A stretch of DNA of 64,000 nt. Origin: Trebonia sp964581815 (GTDB lineage: Bacteria > Actinomycetota > Actinomycetes > Streptosporangiales > Streptosporangiaceae). This document shows, one piece after another, positions 1-8,000 of the stretch. Every line of letters starts with the position of its first letter. Position 1 is the stretch's first letter. The DNA is taken from NCBI GenBank assembly GCA_964581815.1, contig CAZORE010000007.1, positions 46,099-110,098 of the forward strand, read 5' to 3'. A program made the translations under genes and the position numbers. The notes under the pieces were generated by a model. That model did no database searches, was not told the DNA's origin, and saw only the letters and a list, made by a program, of their open reading frames with translations.

Positions 1-1
1 G

Positions 2-208
2 CCGAACTCGGGCGAGGCGATCACCCAGCTGTGGAACGGCACGGAGACCCAGTCCGGCACCGCGGTGACCGTGGCCAACGCCAGCTACAACGCCACGATC
101 GGCGCCAGTGGCGGCACGGTGAACTTCGGGTTCACCGGTTCGGACTCCGGGCAGACGCCAGCCCCCGCCGCCTTCCACCTGAACGGGGCTATCTGCGGTA
201 ACAATTAA
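2..208 (+). CDS. C-terminal end of a secreted protein with a CBM2 cellulose-binding domain (partial)
   Basis: Only the last 68 codons are in the window; the gene enters from the left edge in frame 2 and stops at TAA 206-208. The reading frame shows the typical end of a family 2 carbohydrate-binding module: ITQLWNGT, then ASYNATIGASGG, then VNFGFTGS, then FHLNGAIC. The cysteine close to the C-terminus normally pairs with one near the start of the module. CBM2 modules bind crystalline cellulose or chitin and are usually attached to secreted glycoside hydrolases or LPMOs, but the catalytic part is outside the window, so the enzyme activity cannot be named. A strong hairpin follows the stop. Confidence 0.85.
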   Translation, partial: PNSGEAITQLWNGTETQSGTAVTVANASYNATIGASGGTVNFGFTGSDSGQTPAPAAFHLNGAICGNN

Positions 209-211
209 CTC

Positions 212-244
212 TCCGGGCCAGGCACCGCCGCCTGATCGCCCGGA
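212..244 (+). terminator. Hairpin terminator after the CBM2 gene
   Basis: TCCGGGC (212-218) pairs with GCCCGGA (238-244), and inside it CAGGC (219-223) pairs with GCCTG (230-234). This makes a 12-bp stem with a 3-nt bulge starting 4 nt after the stop codon. There is no U tract, as is common in actinomycetes. Confidence 0.6.
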
Positions 245-337
245 AATGGACGGAGAGCGGGGAAACACGCGGACTCTTGACCCCTGTCTTGGGGTCATGA
301 CAAGGGCGGGGGCGGAATGTAGTTTGTTCTTGCTGGC

Positions 338-419
338 CGAGGACGGGCACATCCGGACTCCTGAACCGCTGGGGGGGAGCGGACTCTAAGGAGTAGGGGG
401 ATGGATATGCCCGTCCTCG
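338..419. repeat. Long-arm inverted repeat across the 3' end of the response-regulator gene
   Basis: Bases 338-354 and 403-419 are inverted copies with 16 of 17 positions paired (12 bp perfect, one mismatch, 4 bp perfect), separated by 48 nt. The right arm lies inside the last codons of the response regulator and the left arm lies beyond its stop. It could be a long hairpin acting as a bidirectional terminator between the convergent CBM2 and regulator genes. Confidence 0.5.
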
Positions 420-1036
420 ACAGCTCGATGATATAGCTCCATTTTCGTTGGCGCGGCCCGGCCCGCGCGCGCGTATTTCTCCCGTACGCGCCCGAGGTAT
501 TGCTTGGCGGTCTCCTCGCTGATGCCCATCCTCAAGGCGACGGATTTCATCGGCAGGCCGGTAGCGTAAAGCTGAAGGACGCGCGTTTCCTGATTACTGA
601 GAGTCGGCTTGTCGGCCGCGTCATCGGTGGCCAGGATGTAGGCGAGGCGAGCGGAGATCCAGTCTCCGCCCGCGGCGATCTCCCTGATAGCCGCCCGTAT
701 CTCGGCTGCCTGCTCGGTCTTCAGTGCGTACCCGCGCGCGCCCGCGTGGATCGCCGCCCGGACCATGGGCGGGTGCTCGGACGCCGACAAGACCAAGACC
801 GCCGGGCCCGTCGCGAGGATCGCCGTCACGTTGCGGTCTACCGTCGTCCCGTCGCCGAGGTCAAGGTCGAGCAGGACGACGTCGGCCTGGCGGCCCGGCC
901 CGGCCAGCAGGGCGTCCACGGTCGTCGCGGTGGCGACGACCCGGATGTCACCCTCCTCCGACATGACCCAGCGCGCGACGCTCTCCAAGACGATCGGGTG
1001 GTCATCAACGGCCGCGACGTCAATGACGCCTGTCAC
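386..1036 (-). CDS. NarL/FixJ-type response regulator
   Basis: 216-residue DNA-binding response regulator. Residues 1-125 form a receiver domain with the acidic pair D11-D12, phosphoacceptor D57 (VVLLDLDL) and the conserved lysine in GYALKTE. Residues 145-205 form a LuxR-type helix-turn-helix (LSNQETRVLQLYATG, then SEETAKQYLGRVREKY). The GTG start overlaps the TGA of the upstream kinase gene as GTGA, so the three genes 3428 to 386 form one coupled operon. It should be phosphorylated by the neighbouring kinase(s); no target is visible. The receiver and HTH assignment is firm, while the signal sensed is unknown. Confidence 0.9.
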   Translation of the reverse strand: MTGVIDVAAVDDHPIVLESVARWVMSEEGDIRVVATATTVDALLAGPGRQADVVLLDLDLGDGTTVDRNVTAILATGPAVLVLSASEHPPMVRAAIHAGARGYALKTEQAAEIRAAIREIAAGGDWISARLAYILATDDAADKPTLSNQETRVLQLYATGLPMKSVALRMGISEETAKQYLGRVREKYARAGRAAPTKMELYHRAVEDGHIHPPTP

Positions 1037-2184
1037 GTAGCAGTGTCCTTCCGCCAGCTGACCTCCAGGCAGCCCCCGCCGGCCTCGGCCGGGGCCACGT
1101 CGGCGTGCCAGCGTACCGCCGCGGGCAGGTCCAGCCCGAATCGCGTCACGTCGAGCGCGGCCCGCAGCGGCGCGCCGTAGGTCAGGAACAATTCGACGTC
1201 ATTACCGGGCGCCAGCACCGTGAGCAGGACCTGATGCGGCGGAAGCACGCTGAGGGCGGCATCGAGCGTGGCCAGGACTGCCCGGGCAACCTCCGGCCGC
1301 GGAGTCCCGGGGTCGCCAATGACCTGGACTGTCACCGGCAGCCCGCGGCCGCGGGCGGCCGCCAGGGCCTGCTCAAGCACGGCCGCCAGGTCGTCGGCTC
1401 CGACCGCACCCGCGCTGGGTGAATGATTGAGCGAGTCCCGCAGGGCCGCCGCGTGCCGGGCGCACTGCTCGCGCACTATGCCGGTGGCGGGGTCCAGCGT
1501 CCCGCTGGCGATACCGCGCAGCAGCGGGAGTGCGTCCCGCTCGAGGATCGCGAGCCTGTCGTGGCGCTCGCGGGCGATCGCGGCCGCCGCGGCGCGCTCG
1601 GCCACCGACCGGCTGGCCAGGGATGCCCGGCGCGCGGCAATGCGGACGTGCATGTCAACGGTCGGCCGCAAGGCGGCGAACGCGAGCAGGATGGTCGCCA
1701 TGATGTAGCCGACCACCGTGAGCTGGGACAGGCTCACCTGGTTAACCCCCCCGTCGTGGATGAGGAGCGCACCCTGCATGGCGAAGACGAGCAGGGCGGC
1801 CGGAATCCACACCCGGGTTGAGCGGCTCAGCACGACGAGGGCGAGCAGCCAGATCGTGCCCAGGACGGCCAGGTCAACGCTTCCCGGATGGTCGTGCGGC
1901 CTGCGCGTCGCGCCGACCACGGCCACGGCGACGACCGCCACCGCGATGGCCGCCGCCGTCTCACCCGCGCCGAGGCCCCCTCCGCGCAGCCGCGGCACCA
2001 GCCAGCGGGCAACGCCGAGTACCCCGAGCCAGACCGCCACCGTCACGGCGGGCTGACGGTAGTCACGCGAGTTGGCCAGCACCTGGAGCAGCGCCAGCGA
2101 CGGCATAACCACCGCGAGCACCCCGACGAAGCGCATCAGCCCGGTCTCGACGGTGTCCTGCGCCACCTCGTGGTGGGTCACCAC
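1033..2184 (-). CDS. Membrane sensor-kinase-like protein with degenerate ATPase domain
   Basis: 383 residues. The N-terminal ~150 residues hold several hydrophobic segments (LMRFVGVLAVVMPSLALLQV, AAIAVAVVAVAVVG, LAVLGTIWLLALVVL, LTVVGYIMATILLAFAAL). A helical region around RERHDRLAILERDALPLL takes the place of a DesK-type dimerisation domain, then comes a C-terminal domain. The usual N box (E-x-L-x-N) and DxGxG motifs of HATPase are not evident, so this may be a pseudokinase or accessory sensor that works with the intact kinase upstream. Two GTG starts fit (2184 and 2181); the second overlaps the TGA of the upstream gene as GTGA. Its stop overlaps the response-regulator start. Confidence 0.7.
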   Translation of the reverse strand: MVTHHEVAQDTVETGLMRFVGVLAVVMPSLALLQVLANSRDYRQPAVTVAVWLGVLGVARWLVPRLRGGGLGAGETAAAIAVAVVAVAVVGATRRPHDHPGSVDLAVLGTIWLLALVVLSRSTRVWIPAALLVFAMQGALLIHDGGVNQVSLSQLTVVGYIMATILLAFAALRPTVDMHVRIAARRASLASRSVAERAAAAAIARERHDRLAILERDALPLLRGIASGTLDPATGIVREQCARHAAALRDSLNHSPSAGAVGADDLAAVLEQALAAARGRGLPVTVQVIGDPGTPRPEVARAVLATLDAALSVLPPHQVLLTVLAPGNDVELFLTYGAPLRAALDVTRFGLDLPAAVRWHADVAPAEAGGGCLEVSWRKDTAT

Positions 2185-3428
2185 GGGAGGTTCTCCGTGG
2201 CGACGCGGCGATCAGGCCAGGGCGGGCTCGCCCTATCCGGGCCGCGGGGTCGCCCGGACGCGGGCCAGGACAACGACACTGCGGTGCCCTGCCCTGGCGC
2301 CGACCATACCGACGCCTGCCCGCCGCAGTCCGCGACGCGGTCCACGATAGACCGCCGCAGGCCGAGCCGGTCCTGGTCCACGCGGGCAGGGTCGAACCCG
2401 TTACCCCGGTCGCGCACGATCACCTCCAGTCGCAGCGGAACCCCGGCCGCCTCCTCCAGTGCCGTCACGCGGACCTGCACCCAGGCCTCCCCGGTCCCGG
2501 CGTGCGACGCCACGTTCGACAGCGCCTCGCGCGCGGCGTTCGACAGCGCCATGACCACCCGTGCCGGGATGGCGGGCACTTCACCGTCACCAATCTCCAC
2601 GTGGACGATCAGCCCTCGGTCGCGCATGCCGGCCGCAACGGCCCGCACCTCGCCGAGCAGGTCGCCGGACGGGTGCCCGGCCCCCACGGCGGGCGCATCG
2701 GGCTGGGCGAGCGCGCCCTCGATCAGGGCCACGTCCTGTCGGCACCGGTTCACCACCTCGGTCGTGTCATCGCCGCGGACCCGCGCCAGCGCGGTGAGCG
2801 TGTTGAGGATGGTGTCGTGCACGAGCCGCTCATGCTCGCGGCGCTCGATAGTCCGCGACAAGATGGCGTACTGCTCGCTGGCGGCCCGGTCGGCCCGGTC
2901 CAGGGCGGCGTCCGCGGCAGCCGCGCGGCCGTAGAGCATCCTACGGCCGAGGCCATGCACGATGCCGACGATGATCAGCAGTACGACCGCCCCCGTGAGC
3001 GTCCTGGTGTCCGCACCCGGCTGCCTCATCGCGCCGGCCCAGAAGGCCACTGGCGAGGCCAGCGCCAGGAACGGGAACACTGCGCTAGGCGCGTACCACT
3101 CGGGGACGATGAGCTGGCCCGTCATGCTGATGACGAGCCAGCTGAACGCGTCATCGCGGATACCGGGCGGCACGCACTGCTGCGCGCCGAGCGCGAGCGC
3201 CAGGTAAACAGCGGAATCCATGCAGGCGAGAAAGGTCGAAGGCAGGCTCCTGCGCAAATAGACAATTATCGTTATCGCCCACGCCACGGCCACGGCCGGG
3301 GCGGCCAGCCGCCACGAATTCTGCGTGTAGAACGAGTGCCAGATGACAACCTGCACGAGAATGCAGACGATTCCCGCGCACCGCACCACCGCGGCAAGAT
3401 AGGCGATCACCAGCCTCAGGGTTGTCAT
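2178..3428 (-). CDS. Membrane sensor histidine kinase
   Basis: About 416 residues from ATG 3428; a longer TTG start at 3539 in the same frame is possible. The N-terminal half has about five hydrophobic segments (TLRLVIAYLAAVVRCAGIV, VAVAWAITIIVYL, SAVYLALALGA, SAVFPFLALASPVAFWAG, GAVVLLIIVGIVHGL). A dimerisation/phosphotransfer helix follows, with EHERLVHDTILNTLTAL carrying the likely phospho-histidine. A HATPase domain closes the protein, with N box AAREALSNVASHAG, G1 VRDRGNGFDP and G2 APGQGTAVSLSW. It leads the operon kinase, kinase-like protein, response regulator. The input signal is unknown. Confidence 0.85.
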   Translation of the reverse strand: MTTLRLVIAYLAAVVRCAGIVCILVQVVIWHSFYTQNSWRLAAPAVAVAWAITIIVYLRRSLPSTFLACMDSAVYLALALGAQQCVPPGIRDDAFSWLVISMTGQLIVPEWYAPSAVFPFLALASPVAFWAGAMRQPGADTRTLTGAVVLLIIVGIVHGLGRRMLYGRAAAADAALDRADRAASEQYAILSRTIERREHERLVHDTILNTLTALARVRGDDTTEVVNRCRQDVALIEGALAQPDAPAVGAGHPSGDLLGEVRAVAAGMRDRGLIVHVEIGDGEVPAIPARVVMALSNAAREALSNVASHAGTGEAWVQVRVTALEEAAGVPLRLEVIVRDRGNGFDPARVDQDRLGLRRSIVDRVADCGGQASVWSAPGQGTAVSLSWPASGRPRGPDRASPPWPDRRVATENLPW

Positions 3429-3590
3429 GGCAGGCCCGGCCGGACTCGTTCCGGAACGTCCGGTTGCCTGCCACCGGGGGGCATAACCCGTCGGCCACAT
3501 AAGCCTGATAATAACGGCACGGCCATCGTGAGATTCCAAAACGGGGCATAGGCCGGTACCGGCAGACCCTTGTGCGCGCGTCCCCGATGT

Positions 3591-4130
3591 TTACGACACC
3601 CTCGTGGAGTCCGGGATCGGGGTCCAGGTGGCGGGCTGGTAGGCAGGGCCGCCGTCGGACAGCAGTTCCTCGGCTTGCGCGTTGACCTCGTCGACGGACT
3701 GCTCGAGGTTGAGCGACTTGCGGAACGGCTGGCGAACCTCACGGTCAATACGCAGGTAGACCTCGCCGCGGTTACCCTCAGGGTCGAAGAAGTAGATGCC
3801 GTAGGCGTTGCCGTGGGTCACCTCCTGCTGGACGGCGACGCCCTCGGCCTTGAACCGGTGGTGGTACATCTGCAGCGTCTCGACTGAGTCGACACGCCAT
3901 GAGATCTGGTGCGTCAGCATCGACCCTGGCGGTGCCGTCCGCCCGCGCTGCAGCACGAACTCGTGGTGCTCGATCTCCGGGTGGCTGCTGAAGAAGACGA
4001 TGCCCTGGTCGTCATCGGCATCGGTGACGGTGAGGCCGATCACGCGCTCGTAGAAGTCGCGCATCTTGGGCAGGTCGCTCACCCAGAGACCGGTGTGGCC
4101 AAGTCCGAGAACAGGCATCACGTACCCCAT
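3591..4130 (-). CDS. VOC-family extradiol ring-cleavage dioxygenase (single domain)
   Basis: About 179 residues from ATG 4130 (MGYVMPVLGLG); ATG 4118 is also possible. An earlier frame extension to 4202 runs through the promoter and is unlikely. It is a vicinal-oxygen-chelate fold of the type I extradiol dioxygenase group. The three metal ligands are readable: H in GLGHTGLWV, H in MLTHQISWRV and E in RGEVYLRI, with FFDPEGNRGEVY typical of catechol 2,3-dioxygenases. It would open the ring of a catechol made by the divergent FAD hydroxylase at 4265. Its -35/-10 boxes and an IclR-type box lie just upstream. The exact catechol is not predictable. Confidence 0.8.
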   Translation of the reverse strand: MGYVMPVLGLGHTGLWVSDLPKMRDFYERVIGLTVTDADDDQGIVFFSSHPEIEHHEFVLQRGRTAPPGSMLTHQISWRVDSVETLQMYHHRFKAEGVAVQQEVTHGNAYGIYFFDPEGNRGEVYLRIDREVRQPFRKSLNLEQSVDEVNAQAEELLSDGGPAYQPATWTPIPDSTRVS

Positions 4131-4137
4131 TAAATGT

Positions 4138-4150
4138 ACTGTATAACAGG
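4138..4150. promoter_or_regulatory. Module A IclR box 1 (VOC dioxygenase side)
   Basis: ACTGTATAACAGG, a 12/13 match to the palindrome CCTG-N5-CAGG shared with 4232-4244, 8807-8819 and 14391-14403. It lies between the VOC promoter and its start codon, where a bound repressor would block transcription. Confidence 0.6.
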
Positions 4151-4161
4151 TCACTAGTTCT

Positions 4162-4190
4162 GATATACGAGACACCATACTCTCGCCAAA
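4162..4190 (-). promoter_or_regulatory. Promoter of the VOC dioxygenase gene
   Basis: On the minus strand TTTGGC (4190-4185) and TATATC (4167-4162) are separated by exactly 17 bp. The operator at 4138-4150 starts just downstream of the -10 box, over the expected transcription start. Confidence 0.5.
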
Positions 4191-4212
4191 GGGTAGCGGC
4201 AAGTCGATGTCC

Positions 4213-4218
4213 TATAAT
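4213..4218 (+). promoter_or_regulatory. -10 box of the MhpA-like hydroxylase promoter
   Basis: Perfect TATAAT, 14 nt upstream of the CCTGAAATACAGG operator and 47 nt upstream of the GTG start. No good -35 box is seen about 17 bp further up, which suggests activator dependence or a weak promoter. Confidence 0.5.
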
Positions 4219-4231
4219 ACGATTCGTATGA

Positions 4232-4244
4232 CCTGAAATACAGG
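4232..4244. promoter_or_regulatory. Module A IclR box 2 (hydroxylase side)
   Basis: CCTGAAATACAGG, a perfect CCTG-N5-CAGG palindrome, placed between the TATAAT box and the GGAGG ribosome-binding site of the hydroxylase gene. It is the same palindrome as at 8807-8819 and 14391-14403, the last overlapping the IclR gene start. Confidence 0.7.
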
Positions 4245-4264
4245 ACACAATCGGAGGGCGCAGC

Positions 4265-5944
4265 GTGGCGAGTGTCGCGATCGTCGGAGCGGGGCCCGTG
4301 GGGATGACTGCCGCGGCGCTGCTAGCGGCACGTGACGTGGACGTCATCGTTCTTGAGGCCCGCGAGACGACAAGCGCAGATCCCAAGGCAATCAGCATCG
4401 ATGACGAGTCGCTGCGCACCTACGCCGACGCGGGGATCGACCGGGAGATACTGCGGATCGTCTCGCCGGGCACCGGGACGAAGTACTTCGGCCGGCGCGG
4501 TCAGCCGCTGTTCCACGCCCGCGGCCCGGTTCCGCACCGGCTCAGGTACCCGTTCAAGAATCCGTTTGCCCAGCCCGACCTCGAACGAGCCCTAGCGGGC
4601 GTGCTGCGCTCGAACCCGCGGGTGAGCCTCCGCTTCGGTACCCGGGTGGCCGGTGTTGCCAGCGGCGACGAGGGCGTGCGGCTTGCCCTAGCTGGCGGTG
4701 AGGTCTTCACCGTCCGGTACGTGATCGGTGCGGACGGGGGCCGGTCCACCGTCAGGGAGTCCATGGGAATCTCCATGAGCGGCCGCACCTACGACGATCC
4801 CTGGCTGGTGGCCGACACCCTCGGCGATCCGCACCGGCAGATGTACGGGATGCACCTGGGCATCCCGGAGCGGCCTACCGTGATCATCCCCGGAAAAGAC
4901 GGGCGCTGCCGCTACGAATTCCGGCTCTTCCCCGGCGAGGGCCTGCCAGGTGAGCAGCCCAGCGAAGAGCTCATCGTCAAGCTGCTCGCTCCGCACCGGG
5001 AGATCAGCTCAGTGGCCGTGGAGCGCGCGGTCATCTACAAGTTCAACGGCCTGGTCGCTGACGCCTGGCGGGCCGGAAACGTCTTCCTGGCAGGCGACGC
5101 CGCGCACATGATGCCGCCGTTCGCCGGGCAGGGTCTCAACTCCGGTGTGCGCGACGTCGCGAACCTATGCTGGAAACTCGCCGAGGTCATCCATGGCCGG
5201 CTCGCCGACGCGGCCCTCGACAGCTACCAGGACGAGCGCAGGCCGCACGCCATGGCGTCGGTGCGGCTGTCGGAGAAACTCGGCCGCGTCGTCATGGCCA
5301 CTTCAACCCGGATGGCTGAATCTCGCGACCGGATCATCGGTGCGGCACTGGCGACCCCGGAGGGCCGTGCGTTCTTCGAGCAGATGCGCTACCGCCCCCC
5401 GCTCGCCATCACCAACGGCCTAGTGCACGCCATCCATGAGGCCCCAGGGATCATCGGACATCACATCCTCCAGCCGCGCGGCTTCGACCTGGCCGCGAGC
5501 GAGATTCGCTACCTGGACCAGGTCACAGGGTACGGGTGGACCGTGCTCGGAGTCGGTGTTACCGCGGCCGGCTGGCGCGAGGCCGCCACCCTCACGGCCA
5601 CATTGCGTGGTGCCGCCGTTCACGTCTGCGCCGATGACACGCTTCCCGGCGCTGTCCCAGACGGAGTCTCGGTCTTCGCGGATGTGGACGGCATGATCAA
5701 CGCGGACTTCGGCCCACTGCGCGGACACTTCCTGCTGGTTCGCCCGGACCATGTGGTCGCGGCGGCATGGCGACCCGGTGGTGCGGCCGCCGTCGAGTCG
5801 GCCGTCGCGGAATGGACGCAGGCAGCGGATGAGGGTTTGGCAGGCTCAGGTGCCGGCCAGTCCCTGCTGCGCAGCGATGGCGGCGTCAAGCCGCTCGGCG
5901 TCCGCCCAAGAACCGTGGAAGGCGAAGGGGACGCGCACGGGTAG
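4265..5944 (+). CDS. MhpA-like class A FAD aromatic hydroxylase
   Basis: 559 residues from GTG 4265, preceded by GGAGG. It is a flavoprotein hydroxylase of the 3-(3-hydroxyphenyl)propionate hydroxylase (MhpA) group. Residues 1-30 carry the FAD Rossmann motif VAIVGAGPVGMTAAALL. The second FAD/NADPH fingerprint is YVIGADGGRSTVRE. The third is GNVFLAGDAAHMMPPFAGQ, followed by GLNSGVRDVANLCWKL, which is typical of MhpA. It should add an ortho hydroxyl to a phenol using NAD(P)H and O2, giving the catechol that the divergent VOC dioxygenase cleaves. The last 99 nt overlap the convergent carotenoid-type oxygenase gene. The C-terminal tail is typical in length for the family; the substrate is inferred only. 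Confidence 0.85.
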   Translation: MASVAIVGAGPVGMTAAALLAARDVDVIVLEARETTSADPKAISIDDESLRTYADAGIDREILRIVSPGTGTKYFGRRGQPLFHARGPVPHRLRYPFKNPFAQPDLERALAGVLRSNPRVSLRFGTRVAGVASGDEGVRLALAGGEVFTVRYVIGADGGRSTVRESMGISMSGRTYDDPWLVADTLGDPHRQMYGMHLGIPERPTVIIPGKDGRCRYEFRLFPGEGLPGEQPSEELIVKLLAPHREISSVAVERAVIYKFNGLVADAWRAGNVFLAGDAAHMMPPFAGQGLNSGVRDVANLCWKLAEVIHGRLADAALDSYQDERRPHAMASVRLSEKLGRVVMATSTRMAESRDRIIGAALATPEGRAFFEQMRYRPPLAITNGLVHAIHEAPGIIGHHILQPRGFDLAASEIRYLDQVTGYGWTVLGVGVTAAGWREAATLTATLRGAAVHVCADDTLPGAVPDGVSVFADVDGMINADFGPLRGHFLLVRPDHVVAAAWRPGGAAAVESAVAEWTQAADEGLAGSGAGQSLLRSDGGVKPLGVRPRTVEGEGDAHG

Positions 5945-7381
5945 GCCGACCTTAGCGAGCGGCTCGCTGCTGAATGTGATGGCGTCGTGGACGAGCAGCT
6001 CCGACAGGCCGGTTGCCGGGTTCCACCAGATCGACAGCAGATAGCCGTCGTTCTCCGCGGTCGCGCCGCGGCGCTGGACGAAGACGGGCTCGCTCGGGCT
6101 GGTCAGCCCGCCGGTTCCCTCGATCACGAGGGTCTGGCCGGTTGCGAAGTCGTAGCGGGCCATGCCGTCGGTCATGGCAACCGGCGAAAGGTCGCGGGTG
6201 GTGGCGAAATAGCCGTAGCGCTGCTCGCGGCCGAGCCAGTCGTCGTTGATCTTCGGGAACTCGCCGGCGACGCCGCTGAGCATCTGGTTGGCCGCCTGCC
6301 TGGTGGCGTGGTCAAGGGTGAAACGCCAGGCCATCGCGGGCGGGAACCAGGTGTGAGAGCTAATGGGGTTGTCCGGCTGGTCGGCTGGGTTGCCGAGTCG
6401 GGAGATGACGTGCAGGTCGACGACGATACCGTCCGGCGTCTCGTGAGCATTGAAGAAGTGCGTCGGTGCCAGCAGCAGACCGGTTTCGTACCAGGTGACC
6501 TGGTGGGTGCGGCGGTCGAGCACGGCGAAGCGGCTGCCGTCGGGCACGGCCGTCTCGTCCCAGAGCACGCCGGGCCGCCCTTGCCTGATCCGGTCGAGCC
6601 GGAACTGGGTCGGCGAGATCAGGAAGATCGCGTAGTGCTCGCTCACGATGTAGTCGTGCACCATCGCGGGGCAGCCCATGTCGAAGGCGTAGGTGTCGGT
6701 GACCTGTCCGGTCTTGGCGTCAGCCTGGTACCAGGTAAGGCTCGGGCCGACGGCGGCGAAGAACAGCATGTCGCCGCTTGCCGGATCGATCTTGTAATGG
6801 GCGGTGCACAGGATATCGATGCCGCCGTGGAAGTCGAAGGGGCCGCGGGTATCCAGCGTCCGGGGGTTCATTGCGTACGGCAGCCCGCCCTCGTAATAGA
6901 CGAGGAGGTGGTCGGCGAAGATACCGACGTTGGTGTTGGCCACGTTCTTGGCCGGCGGCGCGCCCGCCGGGAGTGGACGCGGGTCGGCGCCGTTCACGAA
7001 GCCGCTGTATACGGCTTCGCCCGCGGCCATTTCGACCTTCATGGAGTCGGTCATGACCCACTTCATCCGGAAGGCGGCCCGGCCGTCCCTGAGGTAGGTC
7101 GCGGCGACGCCGCCGTCACCCTCCCACCAGTGGTAGCGCTCTACGTCGTGCGGCCGGAAGCGCGGATTGTTCGTGATGCGAAACAGTGCCCCCGTGAGGT
7201 CGTCGGGCAGCTTGCCGGTCACCGGCAGGTCAAAGGCCGCGGTCTCCTCGTGCCACGGGGCGAACGGTCCGTTGAGGAACCTGTTCGAGGTGGTCCAGTC
7301 GACGTCCGCGGGACGCTGGGGTGCGGGCCGCGCGGCCCGCGAGACGATGACGGTTGGCGGCAGCGCTGGGACGTCACGCAT
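5846..7381 (-). CDS. Carotenoid/stilbene cleavage oxygenase (RPE65 family)
   Basis: 511 residues from ATG 7381. It is a seven-bladed propeller, non-haem Fe(II) dioxygenase. The four iron-binding histidines are readable in order: TAHYKID, VHDYIVSEHYAIF, THFFNAHE and, near the C-terminus, PFAFHGSW. FRITNNPRFRP and HWWEGDGGV near the N-terminus are typical of the family. Bacterial members that sit in catabolic clusters cleave the side-chain double bond of lignostilbenes or isoeugenol-type phenylpropanoids to aromatic aldehydes, which fits the adjacent MhpA-like hydroxylase and extradiol dioxygenase better than a carotenoid role. It is followed downstream by nothing on its strand; its 3' end overlaps the hydroxylase gene. 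Confidence 0.85.
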   Translation of the reverse strand: MRDVPALPPTVIVSRAARPAPQRPADVDWTTSNRFLNGPFAPWHEETAAFDLPVTGKLPDDLTGALFRITNNPRFRPHDVERYHWWEGDGGVAATYLRDGRAAFRMKWVMTDSMKVEMAAGEAVYSGFVNGADPRPLPAGAPPAKNVANTNVGIFADHLLVYYEGGLPYAMNPRTLDTRGPFDFHGGIDILCTAHYKIDPASGDMLFFAAVGPSLTWYQADAKTGQVTDTYAFDMGCPAMVHDYIVSEHYAIFLISPTQFRLDRIRQGRPGVLWDETAVPDGSRFAVLDRRTHQVTWYETGLLLAPTHFFNAHETPDGIVVDLHVISRLGNPADQPDNPISSHTWFPPAMAWRFTLDHATRQAANQMLSGVAGEFPKINDDWLGREQRYGYFATTRDLSPVAMTDGMARYDFATGQTLVIEGTGGLTSPSEPVFVQRRGATAENDGYLLSIWWNPATGLSELLVHDAITFSSEPLAKVGLPVRVPFAFHGSWADAERLDAAIAAQQGLAGT

Positions 7382-7395
7382 GGGTTAACTGCCTT

Positions 7396-7974
7396 TCAGA
7401 TGTCGTCGCCAAGTAGCGGAGCGAGCAACCGCCGGGCCTGCTCTGGGGTGATGACGTTCACCGGGTCCATCTTCTCGATACGACGGCTGCCCGTGTCTTC
7501 GTAAATGTGCTCCCCAACCAGGCGGCAGTCCGCGTCGTAGGGCCAGAACGACGCCATGTAATGGGTCAGCTGGTAATACGCGTCGGGGTCGTCGATGTCT
7601 TCGCCCTGATCCCGAAGAACTCGCCCCGGGACGTGATTCCCGAAGAAGGACTCGATCGCCAGGCCCCAGTCCGCCACCGCTATGTTCTCCCGGATCGGGC
7701 CGAACACGTTCAGCCCGGCCTCGGTGAGACCCGCGTAGAACGCGCCGATGTCAGCCATGCCGCGCAGGTGCAAGGAGTTGCCGTTCTCATTGATCCGGTA
7801 GTAGGGGTCATCAACGATCATCTCCGGCCGCAGGATCTCCTTCCACCGGCCCGATACCTCCAGCAGCGCGTGCCGCCGGAAGTTGAGCAGGATGGCACGG
7901 TGCCGGGGGTTCTCGGTGACCGCGAGCAGCGCATCGGGCTCGGCGACCACGTTCCGCACATCGAAAACCTCCAC
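7396..7974 (-). CDS. SnoaL/NTF2-like protein of the aromatic catabolic operon
   Basis: 192 residues from GTG 7974, chosen because AAGGAG (7986-7981) stands 6 nt ahead; the longer upstream frame has no such site and overlaps the SDR. It resembles SnoaL-like polyketide-cyclase-fold proteins found beside aromatic oxygenases: a helical start (ENPRHRAILLNFRRHALLEVSGRW), then KEILRPEMIVDDPYYRI, GMADIGAFYAGL and a strand-rich end. Such proteins are often hydratases, isomerases or decarboxylase-like lyases on small hydrophobic substrates; no specific catalytic residue can be named. The 3' neighbour is the cleavage oxygenase 14 nt away, so they are cotranscribed. Confidence 0.55.
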   Translation of the reverse strand: MEVFDVRNVVAEPDALLAVTENPRHRAILLNFRRHALLEVSGRWKEILRPEMIVDDPYYRINENGNSLHLRGMADIGAFYAGLTEAGLNVFGPIRENIAVADWGLAIESFFGNHVPGRVLRDQGEDIDDPDAYYQLTHYMASFWPYDADCRLVGEHIYEDTGSRRIEKMDPVNVITPEQARRLLAPLLGDDI

Positions 7975-8000
7975 TGGCTGCTCCTTCGCGCCTGGATCCT

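Noticed and set aside
5987..7504. 505-codon open frame on the plus strand opposite the cleavage oxygenase
   Set aside because: It is an antisense shadow of a well-supported RPE65-family gene, rich in Gly, Val, Arg with no recognisable family.
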